Assembly: GCA_026001225.1 (NCBI GenBank)
Contig: BNZQ01000041.1
Span: 1-15,468, forward strand
From: Clostridia bacterium
Lineage (GTDB): Bacteria; Bacillota; Clostridia; Christensenellales; DUVY01
Length of the DNA stretch: 15,468 bases
Direction of reading: 5' to 3'
Position 1 is the first letter of the stretch; the number at the start of each line of letters is the position of its first letter. The translations under genes and the position numbers were made by a program. The notes beneath the pieces are model-generated. The model worked only from the letters and a program-made list of their open reading frames with translations, had not been told where the DNA came from and made no database searches. Of the stretch, positions 7,352 through 13,174 are shown in pieces.

Positions 7352-7357
7352 ATTATA
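7352..7357 (-). promoter_or_regulatory. Possible -10 box for the cysteine desulfurase-family gene
   Basis: On the minus strand a consensus TATAAT (7357-7352) is followed by 5 nt and then the GTG start codon. The expected transcription start would fall on or next to the GTG, giving a leaderless transcript. The -35 position at 17 bp is poor (GTCATA), so this is tentative. Confidence 0.35.
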
Positions 7358-7429
7358 TTTACGGCATATATTGATATGACACACATATTAAGCGAGAAGC
7401 GAAAAGCAGACGGTAGCCGTTATGATTGC

Positions 7430-7500
7430 CTTTGAGCGAAGCGAGCGGAGAAATCTCCGACCTTTGAGTAGGCTCAAGAAGACGCTTTAGCGTCCGCGGA
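7430..7500. repeat. Cluster of three short hairpins in the divergent spacer
   Basis: Three inverted repeats follow one another: CGGAGA/TCTCCG (7446-7459), TTGAG/CTCAA (7464-7477) and GACGCT/AGCGTC (7481-7494). Just before them is GAGCGAAGCGAGCGGAG. Read on the minus strand, the segment GGAGATTTCTCC then GCTTCGCTC is loosely similar to the GAGATTCTTCGCTTCG core at 10010-10042. The rest of the 7347-7549 spacer holds the Shine-Dalgarno for the DUF3343 gene and nothing else that I can recognise. Confidence 0.45.
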
Positions 7501-7549
7501 ATCCCGCCCGCCCAAAATCCGCGCGCGATACATAAGAAGGAGCAAAAAA

Positions 7550-7813
7550 ATGAACTCAATTACCATTATTGCGGCTTTCCGGTCTCGCGCGCAAACTATG
7601 AAGCTGTTTCAGGCCGCGAAGCAGAATCATGTGCCTTGCAGTATCGTCAACACTCCGCGCGAGGCGGGGACGCCTTGCGGTATATCGGTCAGTTATACTC
7701 CCGAGGTTCACGCCTATATGCAAAGGCTGATGTACAAAGGGAATTTCGGCGGTTTGATCGGTTTTTTCAAGATTACGCGAACGGGAAAGAAAATAACGGC
7801 GGATAAAATATAA
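7550..7813 (+). CDS. DUF3343 protein, putative sulfur/selenium carrier
   Basis: The 87-residue protein fits the DUF3343 (putative Se/S carrier-like) family. It opens with a hydrophobic strand and the AAFRSRAQTMKLFQAAK helix, followed by the family pattern of VNTPRE leading to the CGISVSY segment with Cys43. Cys30 is a second cysteine. In this family such a Cys is proposed to carry persulfide or perselenide delivered by a cysteine desulfurase-like enzyme. The neighbouring divergent gene is just such an enzyme. The start is secure, with AAGGAG at 7537-7542 lying 7 nt before the ATG. The C-terminal 25 residues are basic and extend past the core domain. No selD, selA or yedF is in the window, so sulfur and selenium roles cannot be separated. 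Confidence 0.72.
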   Translation: MNSITIIAAFRSRAQTMKLFQAAKQNHVPCSIVNTPREAGTPCGISVSYTPEVHAYMQRLMYKGNFGGLIGFFKITRTGKKITADKI

Positions 7814-7854
7814 TGTCTCGTCTGGTCCGTCCTCTGTAGTCCACTCCTTTTGAT

Positions 7855-7883
7855 TTGCAATTTATAAGGAAATTTAGTATACT
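7855..7883 (+). promoter_or_regulatory. Promoter of nth, probably giving a leaderless mRNA
   Basis: TTGCAA (7855-7860) and TATACT (7878-7883) are separated by 17 bp, the optimal sigma-70/SigA spacing. Only 6 nt separate the -10 box from the nth ATG at 7890, so the predicted transcription start is the A of the start codon. The only Shine-Dalgarno-like sequence (AAGGA, 7866-7870) is 19 nt from the ATG, too far to work and upstream of the predicted transcript. Confidence 0.6.
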
Positions 7884-7889
7884 ATATAT

Positions 7890-8525
7890 ATGACCGAATG
7901 CGTAGCGACGATTTTAGATATCTTACGGCAAACCTACCCCGACGCGGTGTGCGAATTGGATTTCGGTACGCCTTTTCAGTTGCTCACGGCGGTGATCTTG
8001 AGCGCGCAATGCACCGATAAACGCGTCAATCAGGTTACGCCCGGCCTGTTTGAGAAATATCCCGGACCCGCCGAAATGGCCGCGATCGAGGAGGAGGAAT
8101 TGAAACGCATCATTCATTCCTGCGGCTTTTACAATATGAAAGCCCGGCATCTCATCGCCGCGTCGCGGGATATCATAGAACGTTTCGGCGGCAAAGTGCC
8201 GGATAATATCGCCGACTTGATGACATTGGCGGGCGTGGGGCGCAAGACCGCCAATGTGGTTTACGCGGTCGCTTTCCGGGGACAAGCTATCGCCGTGGAC
8301 ACGCACGTGTTCCGCGTTTCCAACCGGCTGGGTTTGGCGCGCGCCGATAACGTCTACGATACCGAAATGCAGCTGCGGGACGCGATCGATCCCAAACTGT
8401 ACGCCGATTCGCATCATCTGCTGTTGTTTTTGGGCCGCTATACCTGCAAGTCGCAACGGCCGCTGTGCGCCGAATGCGGCGTACGACAATACTGCGAATA
8501 CTATACGGCGAAAAGTAAAAAATAA
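7890..8525 (+). CDS. nth: Endonuclease III (DNA glycosylase/AP lyase)
   Basis: This base-excision repair enzyme removes oxidised pyrimidines and cleaves the abasic site by beta-elimination. The helix-hairpin-helix-GPD signature is clear: LAGVGRKTANVV with catalytic Lys119, and VDTHVFRVSNRLG with catalytic Asp137. The C-terminal [4Fe-4S] motif C-x6-C-x2-C-x5-C is complete (Cys186, 193, 196, 202). The length of 211 residues equals that of typical bacterial Nth. ATG 7890 fits the family start and is preceded by a promoter at leaderless spacing rather than by a Shine-Dalgarno sequence. A hypothetical gene starts 7 nt after the stop and has no Shine-Dalgarno of its own, so it may depend on nth translation. 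Confidence 0.95.
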   Translation: MTECVATILDILRQTYPDAVCELDFGTPFQLLTAVILSAQCTDKRVNQVTPGLFEKYPGPAEMAAIEEEELKRIIHSCGFYNMKARHLIAASRDIIERFGGKVPDNIADLMTLAGVGRKTANVVYAVAFRGQAIAVDTHVFRVSNRLGLARADNVYDTEMQLRDAIDPKLYADSHHLLLFLGRYTCKSQRPLCAECGVRQYCEYYTAKSKK

Positions 8526-8532
8526 ATTTGTT

Positions 8533-9180
8533 ATGGAAATAACGTATACCGATAATATCAAATACTTGGCGCCGACGATGGTTTGTCGCGAAACGCCGGA
8601 GGAAAATCTTGCCGTTTCGCAAGCGTATGAGAAAAGGCTGACAGCTTTTCGTCCGCTCATGGGGGCGGCAAAACGATATTTTCCCGGCGGATTGCACGAC
8701 AGTCGTGTTGTGATTTGTAAAAAGGATCATAAAAATTTGATTTTCAAATTAAACGATATAGGCGCGGCGGATTTTGCGTATATCCTTGCCGAAAAGAAAA
8801 AATTGACGTTGCCGCGCGAAACAGCGTTTTTCTTGACGATCGTTTTTGAGGAAATCCGGCATTTGTCCTATAATACGATAGACGAATACGGCAAAATTCA
8901 TAAAACACGGTTTATAAAGCCGGACGAGTATCTATACGAAGAAATCGTCGAATGGAAAAACGGCGATATTCAGATAGTGTTTGAATTGTGGAATTGCGGA
9001 TCGTCTTATCTGTTGTCGGTAGCCTGTAAAAGCGCACGGATTATCGAGGAACAGTACAAAGGCTGGCAGGAATGCTTTGGAACGGAATGCGATAGATATT
9101 TTGACGCTTTCATGAAAGCACGGGAAACGAGGTCGCTCGTAAATCTTGAAGCCGGACAACTGATTGACCGATTGGATTAG
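8533..9180 (+). CDS. Hypothetical protein, weakly DUF4085-like
   Basis: The 215-residue soluble protein has no signal peptide or membrane segment. Its central part has a strand-rich pattern beginning with a FPGGLHDSRVV motif (about 50-60), followed by alternating hydrophobic strands and a late EYLYEEIVEWKNGDIQIVFEL block (about 134-154) before a final strand ending in CKSARII. This LHDS...LYEEI...I arrangement resembles DUF4085-type proteins, but I would not assign it without a profile search. The frame is open upstream to 8254, yet that part overlaps nth and reads as a shadow, so ATG 8533 is chosen. There is no Shine-Dalgarno. It starts 7 nt after nth and ends 10 nt before nfnA. Its codon use is more A+T-rich than its neighbours. 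Confidence 0.55.
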   Translation: MEITYTDNIKYLAPTMVCRETPEENLAVSQAYEKRLTAFRPLMGAAKRYFPGGLHDSRVVICKKDHKNLIFKLNDIGAADFAYILAEKKKLTLPRETAFFLTIVFEEIRHLSYNTIDEYGKIHKTRFIKPDEYLYEEIVEWKNGDIQIVFELWNCGSSYLLSVACKSARIIEEQYKGWQECFGTECDRYFDAFMKARETRSLVNLEAGQLIDRLD

Positions 9181-9190
9181 GAAGAAGAAT

Positions 9191-10015
9191 ATGTACAAAA
9201 TCATCAAAAAACGCATCTTGGCCGAAAACATCGTCGAATTCGTGATCGACGCGCCCGCGGTGACGCTGAACGCAAAGCCCGGGCAGTTCATCATTTTGCG
9301 CGTGGACGGGGACGGCGAGCGCGTGCCGTTCACGATCTGCGACATGGATAAGGAAAAAGGCACGGTCACGATTCTCGTGCAGACGGTGGGATATTCCACC
9401 AAACTGCTCGCGCAAAAAAGCGAGGGCGAAACTATCCGGGATTTCGTGGGGCCGTTGGGGCGCCCGACCGATTTGACCGAGTTCAAAAAAACCGTCATGG
9501 TCGGCGGCGGGATCGGCGCGGCGGTGATTTATCCGCAGGCTAAATTTTTGAAATCGATCGGAAAACCCGCCGACGTGATTGTCGGCGCGCGCAACAAGTC
9601 TTTGATCATGTACGAGACCGAATTTAAAGCGGCGGCGCGGAATTTATATATCGCCACCGACGACGGAAGCTACGGGCGCAAAGGCTTTGTGACCGACGTG
9701 CTGAAGGAAGTATTGGACAACGCGCGATACGACGCCGTGTTCGCCGTCGGGCCGATGCCGATGATGCGCGCGGTGTGCGAATTGACCAAACAATACGGCG
9801 TGCATACGGTCGTCAGCATGAACGCGACGATGGTGGACGGGACGGGCATGTGCGGCGGCTGCCGCGTGAGCGTGGGCGGCAAAGCCCTTTACGCCTGCGT
9901 GCACGGCCCCGAATTCGACGGGCATTTGATCGATTGGGACACGGCGATCAATCGGTCGGGAAATTATCGGGAACAGGAAGCGGCGCACCTTTGCAAATTA
10001 AAAGTTAACGGTTGA
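9191..10015 (+). CDS. nfnA: NADH-dependent ferredoxin:NADP oxidoreductase subunit A (sulfide dehydrogenase subunit B-like)
   Basis: The small subunit of the electron-bifurcating NfnAB transhydrogenase couples NADH, ferredoxin and NADP(H) in the cytoplasm of anaerobes. The 274-residue protein has the ferredoxin-reductase layout: the FAD-binding RVPFTI at 44-49, nucleotide-binding GGGIGA at 105-110, and a C-terminal [2Fe-2S] region with Asp216, Cys221, Cys224 and Cys236 in DGTGMCGGCRVSVGG and YACVHGPEFDGH. An Asp plus three Cys ligand set is known for NfnA. ATG 9191 is chosen because AGGAAG (9179-9184) lies 6 nt upstream. A longer frame from 9164 overlaps the previous gene. The last codons and the stop lie inside a dispersed repeat, so the C-terminal tail may be repeat-derived. 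Subunit B follows after a 160-nt spacer. Confidence 0.88.
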   Translation: MYKIIKKRILAENIVEFVIDAPAVTLNAKPGQFIILRVDGDGERVPFTICDMDKEKGTVTILVQTVGYSTKLLAQKSEGETIRDFVGPLGRPTDLTEFKKTVMVGGGIGAAVIYPQAKFLKSIGKPADVIVGARNKSLIMYETEFKAAARNLYIATDDGSYGRKGFVTDVLKEVLDNARYDAVFAVGPMPMMRAVCELTKQYGVHTVVSMNATMVDGTGMCGGCRVSVGGKALYACVHGPEFDGHLIDWDTAINRSGNYREQEAAHLCKLKVNG

Positions 10016-10089
10016 GATTCTTCGCTTCGTTCGGAATGACACATGCGTTCATTCGGAATGACACAGAAGTTCGTTCGGAGGACATAGAA
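10010..10089. repeat. Dispersed 33-bp element followed by two degenerate tandem partial units
   Basis: The unit 10010-10042 is GGTTGAGATTCTTC, a 10-bp variable core, then GAATGACAC. Two further partial copies of the GTTCGTTCGGAATGACACA part follow at about 22-bp spacing (10047-10067 and 10070-10089), the last degenerate. An inverted copy of the 33-bp unit with the same flanks and same length lies in obg at 12640-12672. The first unit contains the nfnA stop codon (10013-10015). Confidence 0.75.
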
Positions 10090-10127
10090 GCACAACGAAC
10101 GGTATATTTGCACAAATCATAAAACAA

Positions 10128-10170
10128 GCTAAAGTTTTTGGAAAGGGGCGCGGGGAACCCGCAAAAAAGG
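10128..10170. repeat. Dispersed intergenic motif, copy 2, supplying the nfnB Shine-Dalgarno
   Basis: GCTAAAGTTTTTGGAAAGGGG, a GCGCGGGG core, then GCAAAAAAGG parallels 1141-1183. The AAGG at its 3' end (10167-10170) is correctly placed, 5 nt before the nfnB ATG, to act as the ribosome binding site. Confidence 0.5.
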
Positions 10171-10175
10171 ACATC

Positions 10176-11558
10176 ATGAAGATCGAACGTCATCATCAAA
10201 AAGAACAAGACCCAAAAGTCCGGGCGAAGAACTTCACCGAGCCGGTCTACAACTTCGACCCCGAAACGGCAATCGCAGAGGCCAAGCGTTGTTTGAAATG
10301 TAAGAACGCGCCTTGCGTAAACGGCTGTCCGGTCGCGGTCAAGATACCCGAATTTATCGGCAAACTCGCCGGGGGCGATCCTCTCGGCGCGGCGGCCGTG
10401 ATCCGCGAAACCAACAACCTGCCCGCCGTCTGCGGCCGCGTTTGCCCGCAAGAGGAGCAGTGCGAAAAGCTGTGTATCCGCGCCCGTATGGAGGGCCCGG
10501 TGTCGATCGGCGCGTTGGAACGGTACGCGGCCGACTACGCCCTCGAGCACGGGCCGGAGCAAACGCCGCCGAAAGGCTCGTTAAAGGGCCGCGTGGCGGT
10601 CGTGGGCAGCGGCCCGTCCTCTTTGACATGCGCGGCCGATTGCGCGGCGGCGGGCCTTTCCGTGACGGTATACGAGGCCTTCCACTTGGCGGGCGGCGTG
10701 TTGGTCTACGGCATCCCCGAATTCCGCTTGCCCAAATCCCTCGTGCAAAAAGAGATCGGCAAGCTGCTTTCTCTCGGCGTCCAACTCGAATTGAACACCG
10801 TGATCGGGAAAACGATCACTCTGCCGCAGCTTCTGGAAAAATTCGACGCGGTGTTTATCGGTTCGGGCGCGGGCTTGCCGCAATTTTTAAATATCCCGGG
10901 CGAGAGTTTGAACGGCGTGTACTCGGCCAACGAGTATTTGACGCGCGTCAACCTGATGCGCGCTTACGATCCGGACAGCCCGACGCCCGTGGCGCGCGGC
11001 GGGCGCGTGACGGTGTTCGGCGCGGGCAACGTCGCTATGGACGCGGCCCGCACGGCCTTGCGTTTGGGCGCGGACAGGGTCAGCATCGTCTATCGGCGCG
11101 GCCGAGAGGAAATGCCCGCCCGCAAGGAGGAAATCCGCCACGCGGAGGAGGAAGGAATCGTATTCGAGCTTTTAACCGCGCCTCTTGAAATCGTGGGCGA
11201 AAACGGCAGAGTGCGCGCGGTCAAGTGCGTGCGCTGCGAGCTGGGCGCGCCCGACGCGAGCGGCCGGCGGCGGCCCGTCGTGATCCCGGACAGCGACTTC
11301 GAGATTCCCTGCGAAACGGCGATCGTGGCGGTCGGCACCAGCCCGAACCCCTTGATCAAGGACAGCGCGCCGGATTTAAAGGTAACGGAAAAGGGCACGA
11401 TTATCGTAGACGAAAAAGGCGCGACCTCGATTCCGGGCGTCTACGCGGGCGGCGACGCCGTGACCGGCGCGGCCACGGTCATTTTGGCCATGGGCGCGGG
11501 GAGAACCGCCGCCGCTTCGATTATAGAATACAGTAAAACCGATAAAAAACAGACATAA
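10176..11558 (+). CDS. nfnB: NADH-dependent ferredoxin:NADP oxidoreductase subunit B (GltA-type, homologous to glutamate synthase small chain)
   Basis: The large subunit of NfnAB, homologous to the NADPH-dependent glutamate synthase small chain (GltA, TIGR01316). The N-terminal region carries two Cys groups for [4Fe-4S] clusters: Cys39/42/47/51 and Cys86/90/96/100. A first Rossmann motif, VVGSGPSSL (142-150), binds FAD; the usual third Gly of GxGxxG is Ser here. A second, VFGAGNVAMDAARTA, binds NAD(P), followed by YRRGREEMPARKEE. The C-terminus contains the GVYAGGDAVTGAATVILAMG flavoprotein closure. The 460-residue length is normal. It pairs with nfnA immediately upstream, which argues for NfnB rather than a glutamate synthase subunit, as no large glutamate synthase chain is present. 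The 160-nt gap between the subunits is filled with repeats, which is longer than usual for this tightly linked pair. Confidence 0.9.
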   Translation: MKIERHHQKEQDPKVRAKNFTEPVYNFDPETAIAEAKRCLKCKNAPCVNGCPVAVKIPEFIGKLAGGDPLGAAAVIRETNNLPAVCGRVCPQEEQCEKLCIRARMEGPVSIGALERYAADYALEHGPEQTPPKGSLKGRVAVVGSGPSSLTCAADCAAAGLSVTVYEAFHLAGGVLVYGIPEFRLPKSLVQKEIGKLLSLGVQLELNTVIGKTITLPQLLEKFDAVFIGSGAGLPQFLNIPGESLNGVYSANEYLTRVNLMRAYDPDSPTPVARGGRVTVFGAGNVAMDAARTALRLGADRVSIVYRRGREEMPARKEEIRHAEEEGIVFELLTAPLEIVGENGRVRAVKCVRCELGAPDASGRRRPVVIPDSDFEIPCETAIVAVGTSPNPLIKDSAPDLKVTEKGTIIVDEKGATSIPGVYAGGDAVTGAATVILAMGAGRTAAASIIEYSKTDKKQT

Positions 11559-11586
11559 AGGCAATTCTCTATAAAGGAAATGCGTA

Positions 11587-11710
11587 GCCGTCGCAGATTG
11601 GGTGTCAGAGGGACGGCTGGCGGGCATGTCGGCGAAAGGAGCGTAGTCAGACCTACGCGACCGAGCCGACTGACCGCACGCAGTTCCTATCACACCCGAG
11701 ATGTGACGGC
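11587..11710. repeat. Long imperfect hairpin just upstream of obg
   Basis: The two halves of the segment pair around one centre near 11648.5. Matching arms are 11587-11595 with 11702-11710, 11600-11605 with 11692-11697, 11609-11613 with 11684-11688, 11620-11623 with 11674-11677, 11628-11633 with 11665-11670, and 11641-11646 with 11653-11658. By my count about 44 base pairs form, including G-U pairs, closed by a 6-nt loop. It fills most of the 155-nt nfnB-obg spacer and ends 3 nt before the obg ATG. Its nature is undecided between a mobile palindromic element, a structured 5' leader and an RNA gene. Confidence 0.7.
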
Positions 11711-11713
11711 GAA

Positions 11714-13144
11714 ATGTTTATAGATATAGTAAAAATTAAATTAAAGGCCGGCAACGGCGGCAACGGCGCGAAAACGTTTTACTCCTCCAAACTGGTCAAC
11801 CTCGGCGGGCCGGACGGGGGCGACGGCGGCAAGGGCGGCGACGTGATTTTCCGCGCCGACGGCGGCATGTCCACCTTACTCGATTTCAAATACAAATCCT
11901 CCTATCTCGCGGGCGACGGCGGCAAGGGCGAACAGCAAAACCGCACCGGCAAGAACGGCGCGGATATGATGATCCGCGTGCCCTGCGGAACGGTGATCAA
12001 GGATTTAGAGGGCAATATCATCGCCGACTTGTTAAAGGAAGGCGAGGAAAAGAGCGTCCTGCGGGGCGGAAACGGCGGCCACGGCAACAAGTATTACACC
12101 ACGAGCACGCGCCGCGCGCCCAATTTCAGTCAGCTCGGTGAAACGACCGAGGTTCATTCGGTGATTTTGGAATTGAAAACGATCGCCGACGCGGGGCTGA
12201 TCGGCTTTCCCAGCGTGGGCAAATCCTTGATTCTGTCGATGATCAGCGACGCGCACCCTAAGGTCGCGGACTATCATTTTACCACGCTTTCCCCGAATTT
12301 GGGCGTCGTACGGTATTACGACGACGGTTTTGTCGTCGCGGACATTCCCGGTCTGATCGAGGGCGCGGCGCACGGGGCGGGCCTCGGGTTTGAATTCCTG
12401 CGGCATATCGAGCGCGTGCGCCTGCTGCTGCACGTCGTGGATATCGCGGGCAGCGAGGGGCGCGACCCCTACGGGGATTACCTTGCGGTGCGCAAGGAAT
12501 TAAAAGCCTACAGCAAGGTTCTGGCCAAATTGCCCGAAATCATCGTATTGAACAAATGCGATTTGCTGCCGTGGGACGGTGACAATGCACAATTAAAGGG
12601 TAGTGATCAGTGGTCAGTGGTCAGTGGTCAGTTAAAGGAGTGTCATTCTTCCGTGAGTGAAGAATCTCAACCGAATAAGGATAAGGCCGATAACTGTCAG
12701 CTGTCGACTGTCCACGCTCAACTGTCAACGTGGCAAACGCATCCCGCCGTTTTGGCGTTCCTCGCCAAATTAAAGAAAAAAACGGCCGTACTCTGCCCGA
12801 TCTCGGCGGCGACGGGGGCGGGGATCAAGCCCATGCTGGACGCGGTTTACAAAAAATTGAAGGCTTTGCGCAAAAAGCCCGCGCCCGAATTTTCGGAAAG
12901 CGCGGTCTTGGAACGCCCCAAAGAGGACACGTTTGAGATCAAACGCGAGGACGGCATGTTCAAGGTCACGGGCGGCGCGGCGGAGAAGCTGGCCCGCACG
13001 GTCGTGATCAACGATCCCGAATCCTTCGCGTGGTTTCAGCAGGCCTTAAACAAGCGCGGCGTCATGGACGAATTAAAACGTCAAGGACTGCAAAACGGCG
13101 ACACGGTGAAAATTTTGGATATTGAATTCGACTACGTGGAGTAA
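11714..13144 (+). CDS. obg: Obg/CgtA GTPase with an in-frame insert in the G domain
   Basis: This ribosome-associated GTPase acts in 50S maturation and stress control. The three-domain structure is clear: the glycine-rich Obg fold (residues 1-158), the G domain with G1 GFPSVGKS (164-171), HFTT (188-191), G3 DIPG (210-213), G4 NKCD (280-283) and G5 SAA (364-366), and a C-terminal OCT domain (about 405-476) ending EFDYVE. The start MFIDIVKIKLKAG is the family start. Total length is 476 residues, against about 428 in Bacillus subtilis. The excess lies between G4 and G5, which are 80 residues apart rather than roughly 25-35. The DNA there (about 12578-12733) is made of short repeats also seen between genes. 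All GTP-binding motifs remain intact. No convincing Shine-Dalgarno is present; a long hairpin abuts the start codon. Confidence 0.94.
   Translation: MFIDIVKIKLKAGNGGNGAKTFYSSKLVNLGGPDGGDGGKGGDVIFRADGGMSTLLDFKYKSSYLAGDGGKGEQQNRTGKNGADMMIRVPCGTVIKDLEGNIIADLLKEGEEKSVLRGGNGGHGNKYYTTSTRRAPNFSQLGETTEVHSVILELKTIADAGLIGFPSVGKSLILSMISDAHPKVADYHFTTLSPNLGVVRYYDDGFVVADIPGLIEGAAHGAGLGFEFLRHIERVRLLLHVVDIAGSEGRDPYGDYLAVRKELKAYSKVLAKLPEIIVLNKCDLLPWDGDNAQLKGSDQWSVVSGQLKECHSSVSEESQPNKDKADNCQLSTVHAQLSTWQTHPAVLAFLAKLKKKTAVLCPISAATGAGIKPMLDAVYKKLKALRKKPAPEFSESAVLERPKEDTFEIKREDGMFKVTGGAAEKLARTVVINDPESFAWFQQALNKRGVMDELKRQGLQNGDTVKILDIEFDYVE
12606..12633. repeat. Tandem 7-bp repeat (GTCAGTG x4) inside obg
   Basis: Four consecutive heptamers ATCAGTG, GTCAGTG, GTCAGTG and GTCAGTT run without interruption. 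Because the unit is 7 bp, gain or loss of one or two units would shift the obg frame, whereas three units would keep it. Confidence 0.85.
12640..12672. repeat. Inverted copy of the 33-bp dispersed element inside obg
   Basis: Read on the minus strand this is GGTTGAGATTCTTC, a 10-bp divergent core, then GAATGACAC. The flanks of 14 and 9 bp are identical to 10010-10042 and the spacing is identical. It encodes part of the extra residues between G4 and G5 of Obg. Confidence 0.8.
12691..12728. repeat. CTGTC-rich repeat tract inside obg
   Basis: AACTGTC occurs at 12692-12698 and 12720-12726, with further CTGTC units between them (CAGCTGTCGACTGTCC). The beginning TAACTGTCAGCTG is partly complementary to CAGTGGTCAGTTA at 12622-12634, so the two tracts could pair around the 33-bp element. 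Confidence 0.55.
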
Positions 13145-13174
13145 ATAAAATTATAAATACAAGAGGGTAATATT

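Noticed and set aside
7359..7559. 66-codon minus-strand frame in the divergent spacer
   Set aside because: It crosses the hairpin cluster and the DUF3343 start, has no ribosome binding site and low-quality composition.
8254..8532. Long N-terminal extension of the hypothetical protein after nth
   Set aside because: It lies wholly in the nth coding region in another frame and reads as Arg/Cys/Trp-rich shadow sequence.
9164..9190. Earlier nfnA start
   Set aside because: It overlaps the preceding gene, and AGGAAG at 9179-9184 is correctly placed only for ATG 9191.
10005..10562. Large minus-strand frame opposite the nfnA-nfnB junction
   Set aside because: It is antisense to conserved nfnB sequence and reads through the repeats; similar long antisense frames opposite several genes reflect the G+C-rich codon bias.
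12606..12730. CRISPR-like repeats in obg
   Set aside because: The units are 7 bp and contiguous or irregular, with no spacers of constant length and no cas genes nearby.
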